Positions 30,549 through 39,072 of a stretch of DNA of 64,000 nucleotides are shown piece after piece. This DNA is from Thiohalobacter sp. IOR34 (GTDB taxonomy: Bacteria > Pseudomonadota > Gammaproteobacteria > Thiohalobacterales > Thiohalobacteraceae): contig NZ_CP128988.1 in the NCBI RefSeq assembly GCF_030406045.1, forward strand, positions 310,001 through 374,000, written 5' to 3'. How positions within the stretch are numbered: the first letter of the stretch is position 1; every line of letters starts with the position of its first letter. The translations under genes were made by a program, and so were the position numbers. The notes beneath the pieces are model-generated. The model was given only the letters and a program-made list of their open reading frames with translations. It made no database searches and had not been told where the DNA came from.

Positions 30549-31835
30549 TTAACCCTCCGTCCCGGCAACTCGATTCACGACCTGGATGGCGCGCAGCGCG
30601 CCGGCGGTGGCGCTCTGCACCGCCCGGTTCACGTCCAGGGCATCGGCCGAACAGCCGGCCGCAAAGATGGCGCCATTGGCCTCGTCGGGCACGATGAAGC
30701 CTTCCTCGTTGATGGTGATGTCCATCGGCATGCTGTCGGCCGGCACGCTCGGCTCCATGCCGACGGCCAGTACCACCAGGTCGTGCGGGTTGCTGTAGCG
30801 GTGGTAGCCCTCGGTGTCGACACCATGCAGCACCGGGTTGCCCGTCTCCTTGTCCTCGGTGATGGAGGCGACCTTGGACTTGATGAAGGTGACGTTCTCG
30901 TCGGCCTTCACCTTCTGATAGAAGTCGTCGATGCGGTCGATGGCACGGATGTCGATGTAGTAGACGGACGCCTTGAAGTCGTCACCGTACTTGTCGCGCA
31001 GATAGGTGGTCTGCTTCAGGCTGGCCATGCAGCAGATGCGCGAACAGTGCTTGAGGTGGTTGCGGTCACGCGAACCGGCGCACTGGATGAAGGCGACGTT
31101 CTTCGCCTCCTTGCCGTCGGATGGGCGCAGGATCTTGCCCCCGGTGGGTCCGAAGGGGTCGGACATGCGCTCGTATTCGACGCTGGTGATGACGTTGGCG
31201 AAGCGGTCGTAGCCGTAGGGCTGGATCTTGTTGGCATCGTACGGCTGCCAGCCGGTGGCCCAGATGATGGCGCCGACGGTCAGCGTGGTCTCCTCGTCCT
31301 GCATGTCGAGGTCGATGGCGCCGTACTTGCAGGCCTCCCTGGCCTTGTCGGCGTCGGCGGTGCCGATGATGCGCGGGTCCAGCACATAGCGCTGCGGATA
31401 GGCCAGGCTGTTGGCGATGTAGGCGCCCTTGCGCTTGCCCAGGCCGTAGTCGTATTCGCTGTCGAATTCGGCCTCCACCGCATCGGCGCAGGCGCCGCAG
31501 GCGGTGCAGTTCTCGTTCACGTAGCGCGGCGCCGTCTTCAGGGTCACCTGATAGTTGCCGGGCTCACCCTCGACCTTGGTGACCTCGGTGAGGGTCATCA
31601 GGCGCAGGTTCTTGTTGGCCTTCATGCGGCGAATGTTGATTTCCAGTCCGCACTTGGGGTGGCACAGCTTGGGGAAGTACTTGTAGAGCTGACTTACCCG
31701 GCCACCGACGGACGGATTCTTTTCGACCAGGATCACCTGTTTGCCGCATTCCGCGGCCTCCAGTGCTGCGGACATGCCGCTGATCCCGCCGCCCACCACC
31801 AGGATGGTCTGGTTGGTCGCGATTACCTCCGACAT
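30549..31835 (-). CDS. qmoA: QmoA: HdrA-like FAD protein
   Basis: 428 residues. FAD-binding ILVVGGGISGMSAALEAAECG at the N-terminus, the HdrA cysteine region YFPKLCHPKCGLEIN, a single ferredoxin-like CTACGACADAV, FIQCAGSRDRNHLKHCSRICC and the C-terminal FAD segment FAAGCSADALDVNRAVQSATAGA. Size and motifs fit QmoA. GGAGGA precedes the ATG. First gene of the operon; aprBA, which often precedes qmo, is absent and a divergent cbbQ gene is found instead. Confidence 0.9.
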   Translation of the reverse strand: MSEVIATNQTILVVGGGISGMSAALEAAECGKQVILVEKNPSVGGRVSQLYKYFPKLCHPKCGLEINIRRMKANKNLRLMTLTEVTKVEGEPGNYQVTLKTAPRYVNENCTACGACADAVEAEFDSEYDYGLGKRKGAYIANSLAYPQRYVLDPRIIGTADADKAREACKYGAIDLDMQDEETTLTVGAIIWATGWQPYDANKIQPYGYDRFANVITSVEYERMSDPFGPTGGKILRPSDGKEAKNVAFIQCAGSRDRNHLKHCSRICCMASLKQTTYLRDKYGDDFKASVYYIDIRAIDRIDDFYQKVKADENVTFIKSKVASITEDKETGNPVLHGVDTEGYHRYSNPHDLVVLAVGMEPSVPADSMPMDITINEEGFIVPDEANGAIFAAGCSADALDVNRAVQSATAGALRAIQVVNRVAGTEG

Positions 31836-32267
31836 GGATAGTCCTCCTCGGATACCGACTTATCTGAAAACTGCCTGCGTCCTGGCGTGCACCGGGGCGC
31901 GCGAAGCTCATACGTGCAAATGAGAAAAGGCTGGGTGCGTAACTTGGGGCAAGTCGCACACCGTTGCCTTGCCTTGGGTCAAGAAACCGGCGTGTCCTGC
32001 GGCCGGCCGGGCAAGCTGCCGCCGGGCCCGGGCATCAGGATGTGCAAAGATACTCTCTCTCCCTCGGCGGTGCCATACGATCCGTGCCGGAAATGCATCG
32101 AAATTTCGAATGCGGAAATAGAAACGACATATGTGCCCGCTGCCGGCTGGCGCCGCATCCGGACCACCTATATAAAAGGTATCCCACCTTTTTCCTGGGA
32201 CATTTGTTGCCGTGGCCCGGACATCGCGCTAACGTGCCGGCCTGGAATAGCCGTCGAGGAGTCCGTC
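31836..32267. other. Divergent control region between qmoA and cbbQ
   Basis: 432 bases without a convincing gene. Contains an imperfect 19-base palindrome GCATCGAAATTTCGAATGC (32095-32113), an AT-rich TATATAAAAGG stretch (32168-32178) that could serve as a -10 for cbbQ, and a short inverted AAAAGGT/ACCTTTTT next to it. An in-frame extension of cbbQ through this region shows no CbbQ-like sequence and is rejected. Confidence 0.5.
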
Positions 32268-33080
32268 GTGACCATGCGCGCCGTCAAGCTGGAAGAATAT
32301 TTCATAGAAGATGAGCCCTATTACGAGCCTGTTGGCGACGAGATCGAGGTTTTTGAGGCAGCCTATCGCAATGGCCTGCCGCTCCTGCTGAAGGGGCCGA
32401 CCGGCTGCGGCAAGACCCGTTTCATGGAGCACATGGCCTGGCGGCTGAAGCGGCCGCTGATCACCGTCTCCTGCCACGACGACCTGACTGCCTCCGACCT
32501 GGTCGGCCGCTTCCTGGTCAGCGGTGGCGATACCGAATGGATCGACGGGCCGTTGGCGCGGGCGGTGCGGGCCGGCGGCATCTGCTACCTGGACGAGATC
32601 GTCGAGGCGCGCAAGGACACCACGGTGGTCATCCACCCGCTGGCCGACGACCGGCGGGTGCTGCCGATGGAGAAGCGTGGCGAACTGCTGGAGGCCGCCG
32701 CCGACTTCTGCCTTGCGATTTCCTACAACCCCGGCTATCAGAGCGTGCTCAAGGATCTGAAACAGAGCACCCGGCAGCGTTTCGTGGCGCTCAACTTCGA
32801 CTATCCCTCGGCGCAGCTGGAGGCGCAGATCATCCAGCGCGAGACCGGCATCGACGAGGCGCTGGCCCAGAAGCTGGTCAAGTTCGCGCGCATGACCCGC
32901 AACCTGAAGGGCAGTGGCCTGGAGGAGGGCGCCAGCACCCGGCTGCTGGTGCATGCCGCCAAGCTGATGCGCAGCGGCATCGCCCCGGTGGCCGCCTGCC
33001 GGGCCGCGCTCTCCGAGGCGCTGACCGACGATCCGGAGATGCGGGTCGCGGTCAACGAGCTGAGCGCGTCGGTCTTCTAG
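32268..33080 (+). CDS. cbbQ: CbbQ/NorQ-type MoxR AAA+ ATPase
   Basis: 270 residues from GTG 32268, which lies 6 bases after GAGGAG; an ATG two codons later (32274) is the alternative. Starts KLEEYFIEDEPYYEPVGDE, as usual in CbbQ. Walker A GPTGCGKTR (Lys near 49), Walker B ICYLDEIVEAR, sensor region AISYNPGYQS and arginine-finger segment STRQRFVALNFDYPS. CbbQ hexamers with CbbO remodel inhibited RuBisCO; NorQ does the same job for nitric oxide reductase. The partner here is the fused cbbO 379 bases downstream. No RuBisCO or nor gene is in the window. The stop codon is formed by the first bases of a MITE. Confidence 0.9.
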   Translation: MTMRAVKLEEYFIEDEPYYEPVGDEIEVFEAAYRNGLPLLLKGPTGCGKTRFMEHMAWRLKRPLITVSCHDDLTASDLVGRFLVSGGDTEWIDGPLARAVRAGGICYLDEIVEARKDTTVVIHPLADDRRVLPMEKRGELLEAAADFCLAISYNPGYQSVLKDLKQSTRQRFVALNFDYPSAQLEAQIIQRETGIDEALAQKLVKFARMTRNLKGSGLEEGASTRLLVHAAKLMRSGIAPVAACRAALSEALTDDPEMRVAVNELSASVF

Positions 33081-33224
33081 CAGGCTGTTGAAAAACCCTC
33101 TGACGGCACGATACGGCGTTAAAAAATGGCTCAAAATGCTCATTTACGGCCATGTAAACTGCGCTTTTTCGCCATTTTTTGCCTTGTCTCGCACTCGCCA
33201 GAGACTTTTTCAACAGCCTGCTAG
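33077..33224. mobile_element. 148-bp MITE with CTAGCAGGCTGTTGAAAAA ends
   Basis: CTAGCAGGCTGTTGAAAAA (33077-33095) is exactly inverted at 33206-33224. The interior has inner inverted pieces (AAAAAATGGC...GCCATTTTTT). No coding capacity. It supplies the cbbQ stop codon (TAG at 33078-33080) and separates cbbQ from cbbO. Confidence 0.88.
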
Positions 33225-33226
33225 GG

Positions 33227-33394
33227 TTACTCAGGCAGCTCCCTGCCCCGCCTCTTGTCGTCAGTGACAGGCTTTTCCGCATGCCTTTCCGGCCGTTGCC
33301 GCTGGCGCCAGGCGAGGAGCAGTGGCACCACGAGGCAGCAGAAGACAACCAGAGCGATGATAAGCGTATTGAGCAAACTGTGGTCCGTTTCCAT
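33227..33394 (-). CDS. Small single-span membrane protein (uncertain)
   Basis: 55 residues: METDHSLLNT, one hydrophobic helix (LIIALVVFCCLVVPLLLAW, about 11-29) and a basic tail (RQRQRPERHAEKPVTDDKRRGRE). The pattern of a short N-terminus, one helix and a basic cytoplasmic tail looks real. However, no Shine-Dalgarno site precedes the ATG, and it lies on the opposite strand between cbbQ and cbbO. An upstream in-frame Met at 33448 gives 73 residues. Function unknown. Confidence 0.4.
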   Translation of the reverse strand: METDHSLLNTLIIALVVFCCLVVPLLLAWRQRQRPERHAEKPVTDDKRRGRELPE

Positions 33395-33459
33395 GAGGGG
33401 GGAGGTTAGAACCTGTCTCGGCCGGCTGTCAGTGACCGGGGTCACCATGGACGGCGGCC

Positions 33460-36456
33460 GTGGCTGAGCTTCGCCTGGACAGCCCTTGCGGCGACTATGC
33501 CCTGCTCGACGTCGGCCGCGGCCGGGTGCTGGAACGCTGGGGCGAGTACCGGGTCGAGCGGCCGGAGCGCCTGGCCGATGCCGAGCCGCGGCTGGACCAC
33601 TGGCAGGCGGACTGGTGCTTCCGGCCCGGCGCCATCGGTCAGCCGGGCGACTGGCAGGCCGCCCGCCCGGGGCTGGCGCGGGAATGGCCGCTGGAGTTCG
33701 AGGGCCAGCGGCTGCACTGCCGGCTGCTGGAGGAGGGGCGGCTGAGTCTCCAACCGCGACAGCTGCTCTGCCGGCAGTGGATCGCCGCGCGCCTGGCGGG
33801 CTGCTATCACCTGCGGCGGCTGCGGGTGCTCAATCTCTTCGCCGGCGCCGGCGCGCTGACTGCGGCGGCCTTGGCCGCGGGAGCCGAGGTGGTGCATGTC
33901 GACGCCAGTGCCGCGCGCCTGGCCGAGGCCCGGGCGGCGCTGGGTGAGGACGGCATCGAGTACGTCGAGGCCGAGGTCCTGGCCTTCCTCGAGGGGGCGC
34001 TGCGTCGCCGCGAGCGTTTCGAGCTGATCCTGGTCAATGCCCCGCGCACCGCCTTCGGCGGCACGGTCCAGGCCTGGGACAGCGACATCGACCTGCCGCG
34101 GCTGATCAAGCTGCTGCCCCCCCTGGTCGGCGAAGACTGCCGCGGCATCTGGCTGGCCAGCAGCGATAGCGGATGGCAGGGGGAGGCCCTGGCCCAGCTG
34201 CTCGGCGAGGTGTTGCCCGGGCGCCGTATCGAGGCCGGCCCCCTGGAGGTGCGCGAGGCGGCGGCCGGCTGCCGCTTGCCGCTCGGCTCGGCGGTGCGCT
34301 GGAGCGACGACCACGACTTTCCGCAGGCTGCCGACCGGCCGCTGGATGCCGCCCAGCTGGAGGCGAGGATCGAGCCCTTCATGATCGCCAGCGGGGCCGC
34401 GGAGGCGCCGGCGACGGCACTGGCGCAGTTGCCGCGGTCGCAGCAGGATTTCGTGCTGCACTGGGTGGAGGTGGTCGCCAAGACCAGTTCCGGCATGGCC
34501 TTCCAGTTCGTCTGTCATGCGGTCCCTGCCCTGCGGCTGATGGACGAGGCGGGCGTGGAGGCCTGGCTGCTGCAATGCATGGATGCCTACGACACCGCCG
34601 GCCTGCAGGCCGCGGTGGCCGCCTTCCAGCAGGTGGAGGACTTTGCCCGCGAGCGGCGCTCGCGCAGCACGGGGGTCGCCTTCGACGAGGTGGCGGTTGT
34701 CCTGGAGGCCTTCGTCCAGGGCCTGAACGGCCGGCGTCTGAAGCTGCAGGCCGGCGAGGTCTGTTATACCGACAGCGAGACCCTCTACCTGCCGCAGAGC
34801 CTGGTCCGGTTGCCCGCCCGGCAGGACAACTTCCGGCTCTACAAGGCGCTGGCCGTGCACCAGTGGGCGCAGACCTGGTACGGCAGCTGGCGGCTGAGCC
34901 TGGTCCAGGCCTGCCGCCACTTCGCCGATGCCGAGCGGGCCATGGCCCTGTTTCATGCACTGGAGTCGCTGCGCCTGGACGCCTGCATCGCCCGTGACTT
35001 GCCCGGCGTGGCGCGGGAGATGGCCGCCCTGCGCGAGCAGGTGGGGCATCCCGGCCCCCCGCCCCACTGGATGCAGGCCGTCGAACGCCTGTCCCGTCCC
35101 GGGGCGCGGGTCGAGGACAGCTATGCGCTGCTGCCCGATCTGTATGCGCTGCCGTTGCCCGAGCCCTTGCCCTACCAGGGCAGCCTGCGGCCGTCGGAGG
35201 TGGAGGCGGTGCGGGCGGAGCGCCTGGCGCGTGACCGCGAGGCCCTGCGCCTCGGCCTGCTGCGCATGGAGGAGTCCGTGCGCCGGCGTCTGGAGGCGGC
35301 CGGTCTGCAGAGCGCGGAGCAGGATGCGGCCGGGCGGGCCTCGCGGCTGGGGCTGCGGAAGACGCCCGATGAGACCATGCCGGAGGGTTGCCGCTACGAG
35401 GTGACGCTGGACGGCAAGCCGCTGGCGCCACCGGACGAGGTGCGCGCGAGCATGGACTCCATCCTCCAGGATCTGGGCGAGATCCCGGACGACTATCTGT
35501 TCGCGGCCGGCGACGGCGGCTATGCGCCGGCCGCCGACAGGACGCGCGACCCGGGCGAGGTGTGGAAGGGGACCTATCACGAGGAGGGGGCCTTCCATTA
35601 CAACGAGTGGGATCACGAGCGTCAGCACTATCGCAAGAACTGGGCGGTGCTGCGTGAGTTGGAGGTGACGCCGCAGCACGACGGATTCGTCGAGCGCACC
35701 CTGCACAAGCACGCTGGTCTGGTGAAAAGTCTGCGTCGTACCTTCGAGGCGCTGCGCGGTGAGGACAAGCTGCTGAAGAAGCAGGTCAACGGTGATGATG
35801 TCGACATCGATGCCCTGGTCGAGGCCTGGGCCGACAGCAAGTCCGGTCTGGAGATGAGCGACCGGCTGTTCACCAAGATGCACAAGCTGGAGCGTGACAT
35901 CGCGGTGATGTTCATGGTCGACATGAGTGGTTCGACCAAGGGCTGGATCAACGAGGCCGAACGCGAGGCGCTGGTGCTGCTCTGCGAATCGCTGGAGACT
36001 CTGGGCGACCGCTATGCCATCTATGGCTTCTCCGGCATGACCCGCAAGCGCTGCGAGGTGTACCGGGTGAAGACCTTCGACGATCCCTACGACGAGACGG
36101 TCAAGGCACGGATCAGCAGCATCCAGCCGCGTGACTACACGCGCATGGGTGTCGCCATCCGCCACCTCAGTGCGCTGCTCAATCGCGTCGAGGCCCGTAC
36201 CCGGTTGCTGATCACTCTCTCCGATGGCAAGCCTGACGACTACGATACCTACCGTGGTGCCTACGGCATCGAGGACACGCGCATGGCCTTGATCGAGGCC
36301 AAGCGCGACGGCATCCATCCCTACTGCATCACCATCGACAGCGAGGCGCGTGACTATCTGCCGCACATGTATGGCGCGGTGAATTACACGGTGATCGACG
36401 AGGTGCGCAAGCTGCCGCTCAAGGTCTCCGACATCTACCGCCGTCTGACCAGCTGA
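33460..36456 (+). CDS. cbbO: CbbO/NorD-type vWA protein fused to an N-terminal RlmI-like methyltransferase domain
   Basis: 998 residues, about 200-300 longer than usual CbbO. Residues 1 to about 285 look like the class I rRNA-type methyltransferases of the RlmI kind: LLDVGRGRVLERWGEYRVERP, then SAM motif I LNLFAGAGALTAAALAAGAE (124-143) and HVDAS, then LILVNAPRTAFGG followed by DIDLPRLIKLLPPL. The catalytic LDPPSFGRG of that family has become VNAPRTAFGG (192-201), and the HTGLFPEQ segment has become LSLQPRQ. The SAM pocket may be kept but catalysis is doubtful. From about 300 on it is CbbO/NorD: LPRSQQDFVLHWVEVVAKTS ... LPLPEPLPYQG ... and a vWA domain with complete MIDAS D821-M-S823-G-S825. 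Partner of the CbbQ ATPase upstream. The frame is open throughout with no break at the junction. Confidence 0.88.
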   Translation: MAELRLDSPCGDYALLDVGRGRVLERWGEYRVERPERLADAEPRLDHWQADWCFRPGAIGQPGDWQAARPGLAREWPLEFEGQRLHCRLLEEGRLSLQPRQLLCRQWIAARLAGCYHLRRLRVLNLFAGAGALTAAALAAGAEVVHVDASAARLAEARAALGEDGIEYVEAEVLAFLEGALRRRERFELILVNAPRTAFGGTVQAWDSDIDLPRLIKLLPPLVGEDCRGIWLASSDSGWQGEALAQLLGEVLPGRRIEAGPLEVREAAAGCRLPLGSAVRWSDDHDFPQAADRPLDAAQLEARIEPFMIASGAAEAPATALAQLPRSQQDFVLHWVEVVAKTSSGMAFQFVCHAVPALRLMDEAGVEAWLLQCMDAYDTAGLQAAVAAFQQVEDFARERRSRSTGVAFDEVAVVLEAFVQGLNGRRLKLQAGEVCYTDSETLYLPQSLVRLPARQDNFRLYKALAVHQWAQTWYGSWRLSLVQACRHFADAERAMALFHALESLRLDACIARDLPGVAREMAALREQVGHPGPPPHWMQAVERLSRPGARVEDSYALLPDLYALPLPEPLPYQGSLRPSEVEAVRAERLARDREALRLGLLRMEESVRRRLEAAGLQSAEQDAAGRASRLGLRKTPDETMPEGCRYEVTLDGKPLAPPDEVRASMDSILQDLGEIPDDYLFAAGDGGYAPAADRTRDPGEVWKGTYHEEGAFHYNEWDHERQHYRKNWAVLRELEVTPQHDGFVERTLHKHAGLVKSLRRTFEALRGEDKLLKKQVNGDDVDIDALVEAWADSKSGLEMSDRLFTKMHKLERDIAVMFMVDMSGSTKGWINEAEREALVLLCESLETLGDRYAIYGFSGMTRKRCEVYRVKTFDDPYDETVKARISSIQPRDYTRMGVAIRHLSALLNRVEARTRLLITLSDGKPDDYDTYRGAYGIEDTRMALIEAKRDGIHPYCITIDSEARDYLPHMYGAVNYTVIDEVRKLPLKVSDIYRRLTS

Positions 36457-36489
36457 ATCTTGCCCCTGTCCGCCGCAGGGTATAGGGTT

Positions 36490-36740
36490 AGCCCGGATAT
36501 TGCACGAAGGATTCGAGTTTCAGGGCGAATCTGGCCAAGCAGTTTGTTCGATCGCCCGCCGAAGCATAGCCGTCGCTATGGTTCAAGGGGGATCGGGCAA
36601 AATGCGACGCCAGATTTGGTCTGAACTCGAATAGGCACAAACCGTAGCAGGGCACAATTGCTCGCAGAGGGAATTACTGCCTTGAGAAACACCGGCTGAA
36701 TTACGCATTCAAGGCCGCCTTGGTGCAATATGCGGGTCAG
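36490..36740. mobile_element. GATATTGCACC-type MITE, copy 2 (251 bp)
   Basis: Left end AGCCCGGATATTGCACGAAG, right end CTTGGTGCAATATGCGGG. The interior shares GAAGCATAGCCGTCGCTATG and GGTTCAAGGGGGATCGGG with copy 1. Occupies most of the cbbO to radical-SAM gap. Confidence 0.85.
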
Positions 36741-36812
36741 CCGATTCCGGGGGGATGAGAAGCGGGCCACGTCGGTTACGGAGGTCCGCCACAACATGTG
36801 GAGGAGGTGGGG

Positions 36813-38498
36813 ATGAAGCACTACAGCGACTGTTTCAACAAGCGGTCCAGGTTCATCGAGGCGCCGTCGCTGCGCGAGGTCGAGGCGGCTGCGATGCCAA
36901 ATGCCGGCGGGGCCGTGGACGGCCTGGCGGCACGTCTCGGCGAGCTGCTCCAGGTGCAGAACGATTTCTTCCCCTGTTTCGACTGGACCTTCCCGCCACC
37001 GCTGCTCAGCAAGTCCGAGCCGCCGGCCGATGCCGCGGCGCTCTTTGCCCGGCCCTCGGTGGTCCCCGGTCGCTATTCGATCTATCTGCACAGTCCCTTC
37101 TGCAAGAGCCTGTGCAGCTTCTGCTACTACGCGGTGATTCCCGGTCGCGGCAGCCGCATGGCAGAAGACTACATCGACCGGCTGCTGGGCGAGATGGCGA
37201 TGTACCGGGAGGCCATGGCCGGCCAGGTCTGCGAATCGATCTATTTCGGCGGTGGCACGCCCAGTTTCCTCGACGGCGTGCTGTTGCGCCGGGTGTTCGA
37301 GGGCCTGCATGCCAATTTCGACATCGAGGCTGATGCCGAGATCACCGTCGAGGCCTCGCCCGGCACCCTGCCACGGGTCAAGCTGGAACTGCTCAGGTCG
37401 CTGGGGGTCAACCGGCTGAGCTATGGCATCCAGTCGCTGGACGAGGCGCTGCTGGCCGGCATGAATCGCAGCTATTCGATCGACGAGGCGGTCAGGGAGC
37501 TCACCGATGCGGTGGAGCGCATCGGCAACGTCAACGTCGACACCATGTACGGTTTCGACGGCGAGCACGAGGATGCCCTGCTGGAGAGCCTCGGCCGGCT
37601 GCACGAGATCGGTGTGCCCAGCCTGTCGATCTATGCACTGGACAAGCAGCGCAGCCAGAGCCTGCAGCATTTCGAACCGCCCAAGGATTCGCTTTACGAG
37701 TACAAGATCCGTCAGTTCGCGCGTGCCGAGGCCCTGCTCGATTCCTTCGGCTTCCAGCCGGTTCTGCAGAACGTGTTCGTCGATCCGCGGCGTGCCTCCT
37801 ACCGCCACCAGGTACGGCGCTGGGACAATCTGCCGCTGCTCGCCCTGGGCATGAACGCCCAGGGCTATGCCCCGCGTCGGCCCTACCAGAACATCGCCAG
37901 CATCAAGTCCTATTGCCAGGCCATCGACGAGGGGCGGCTGCCGGTGGCGACCTGTGACGAGCTCGACCGGGAGCTGGAATTCTGTCGCGAGCTGACCAGC
38001 AAGCTGCGCTTCACCTGGGTCAGTATCGGCCAGATGCGCTACAAGTATGGCGTCGATCTGCAGGCGGTGTTCGGTGAACTGATCGATGCGCTCGGTGAGC
38101 TGGGTTACCTGGAATGCGATGGCGACATCCTGCGCATGACACCCAAGGCGGCCTACTACAACAACATCATCCCCATGCTGTTCGCGCCGGATGCCTTCAA
38201 GGAAAAGCTGCTCGGCCTGCCGGAGGAATACATCGAGGCCTTCCCGGTGCCCTACATCATGACCCGTCTGGGACGGATCCAGTCGGCGTCCTTCGATTTC
38301 TCCCGCGGGCGTCCGGAACGGCGCCACCACACCGAGCGCCGCAGCGGCGAGCGGCGCCGGGTCAGGGCCGGGCAGGGTGCGGACGGGGAACGGCGCTGTC
38401 AGGCGGAGCGCCGCCGGCAGGCCGGGCGGCGCAGCAGCGACCGGATGCGCGGCTGGTCGATCACCGCCGGGGAGCAGGCGGCTGCGGCCCTGCCCTGA
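36813..38498 (+). CDS. HemN/HemW-like radical SAM protein with Arg-rich tail
   Basis: 561 residues from ATG 36813; GAGGAGGTGG lies just upstream. Radical SAM cluster C97-x3-C101-x2-C104 in SPFCKSLCSFCYY, followed by IYFGGGTPSFLD, ITVEASPGTL, GVNRLSYGIQSLDEALL and NVDTMYGFDGEHED, which is the HemN/HemW order. An N-terminal region of about 80 residues precedes the barrel, and a HemN C-terminal-like domain follows (about 370-460). The last 60 residues contain repeated ERR and GRR motifs (499-545), unusual for this family. It could be a coproporphyrinogen dehydrogenase-like or heme-handling enzyme; the true substrate is unclear. It follows cbbO on the same strand after a MITE. Confidence 0.8.
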   Translation: MKHYSDCFNKRSRFIEAPSLREVEAAAMPNAGGAVDGLAARLGELLQVQNDFFPCFDWTFPPPLLSKSEPPADAAALFARPSVVPGRYSIYLHSPFCKSLCSFCYYAVIPGRGSRMAEDYIDRLLGEMAMYREAMAGQVCESIYFGGGTPSFLDGVLLRRVFEGLHANFDIEADAEITVEASPGTLPRVKLELLRSLGVNRLSYGIQSLDEALLAGMNRSYSIDEAVRELTDAVERIGNVNVDTMYGFDGEHEDALLESLGRLHEIGVPSLSIYALDKQRSQSLQHFEPPKDSLYEYKIRQFARAEALLDSFGFQPVLQNVFVDPRRASYRHQVRRWDNLPLLALGMNAQGYAPRRPYQNIASIKSYCQAIDEGRLPVATCDELDRELEFCRELTSKLRFTWVSIGQMRYKYGVDLQAVFGELIDALGELGYLECDGDILRMTPKAAYYNNIIPMLFAPDAFKEKLLGLPEEYIEAFPVPYIMTRLGRIQSASFDFSRGRPERRHHTERRSGERRRVRAGQGADGERRCQAERRRQAGRRSSDRMRGWSITAGEQAAAALP

Positions 38499-38567
38499 AC
38501 GGCGGGCGCAGAGGGGGAAGGCGGTGTCGAAGCAGCCGCCGGTCGTTTCCGGCCGGCGGGTGCAGGG

Positions 38568-39068
38568 TCAGCTTTCGATGGTGATCCGCCGGCTGCGTGA
38601 TGTGGCCGTCTTGGGCAGGGTCACGGTGAGGATGCCGCGCCGGTAGCGGGCACGGGCCTTGCTGTCGTCGACCTCGGCCGGCAGCGGAATGGCCCGTTCG
38701 AAGCTGCCGTAGGCGCATTCCAGCAGGTGGTAGCGCCCCTCCTGCTGCTCGCGCTGGTGCCGCTTCTCGCCGCGCACCAGCAGGTAGCCGTCGAGGACGC
38801 TGACGTCGAACTGGTCCGCCTCCATGCCCGGGACCTCCAGCCGTACCTTCACCTCATCGCTCGATTCGTGGATCTCGGCCGGCAGCAGACCCCACTGGGG
38901 CACGAGCTGCAGGAACTGTTCGTCGCGCGTCTCCAGCTCGCCGCCACGCAGGCGGGGCTGGAAGCGGGTCAGGGCCTGGCCGGCGCGTTCGCGCAGGCGG
39001 TGCCAGCCCTCGGCCAGGTTTTCCCAGGCCTGGCCCAGGCCTTCCTTCAGTTGCTCCAGTCTGCTCAT
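38568..39068 (-). CDS. Hsp20/alpha-crystallin family small heat shock protein
   Basis: 166 residues from the ATG at 39068 (MSRLEQLKEG), with AGGAGG 8 bases before it. N-terminal helical arm of about 65 residues, then an alpha-crystallin domain: AEIHESSDEVKVRLEVPGMEADQFDVSV, GYLLVRGEKRHQREQQEG, GSFERAIPLP and the signature RYRRGILTVTLPK. The C-terminal tail carries RITIES. ATP-independent holdase. Last of four minus-strand chaperone genes. Confidence 0.9.
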   Translation of the reverse strand: MSRLEQLKEGLGQAWENLAEGWHRLRERAGQALTRFQPRLRGGELETRDEQFLQLVPQWGLLPAEIHESSDEVKVRLEVPGMEADQFDVSVLDGYLLVRGEKRHQREQQEGRYHLLECAYGSFERAIPLPAEVDDSKARARYRRGILTVTLPKTATSRSRRITIES

Positions 39069-39072
39069 CGTC

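Noticed and set aside
27726-31841. 1371-residue plus-strand open frame antisense to the qmo-hdr genes
   Set aside because: It has His/Leu/Gly-rich, repetitive composition, crosses four real genes with clear iron-sulfur motifs, and is the expected shadow of high-GC coding sequence.
33442-36366. 974-residue minus-strand frame opposite cbbO
   Set aside because: Shadow of the CbbO fusion. The sense frame carries SAM motif I and the MIDAS motif; the antisense one has none.
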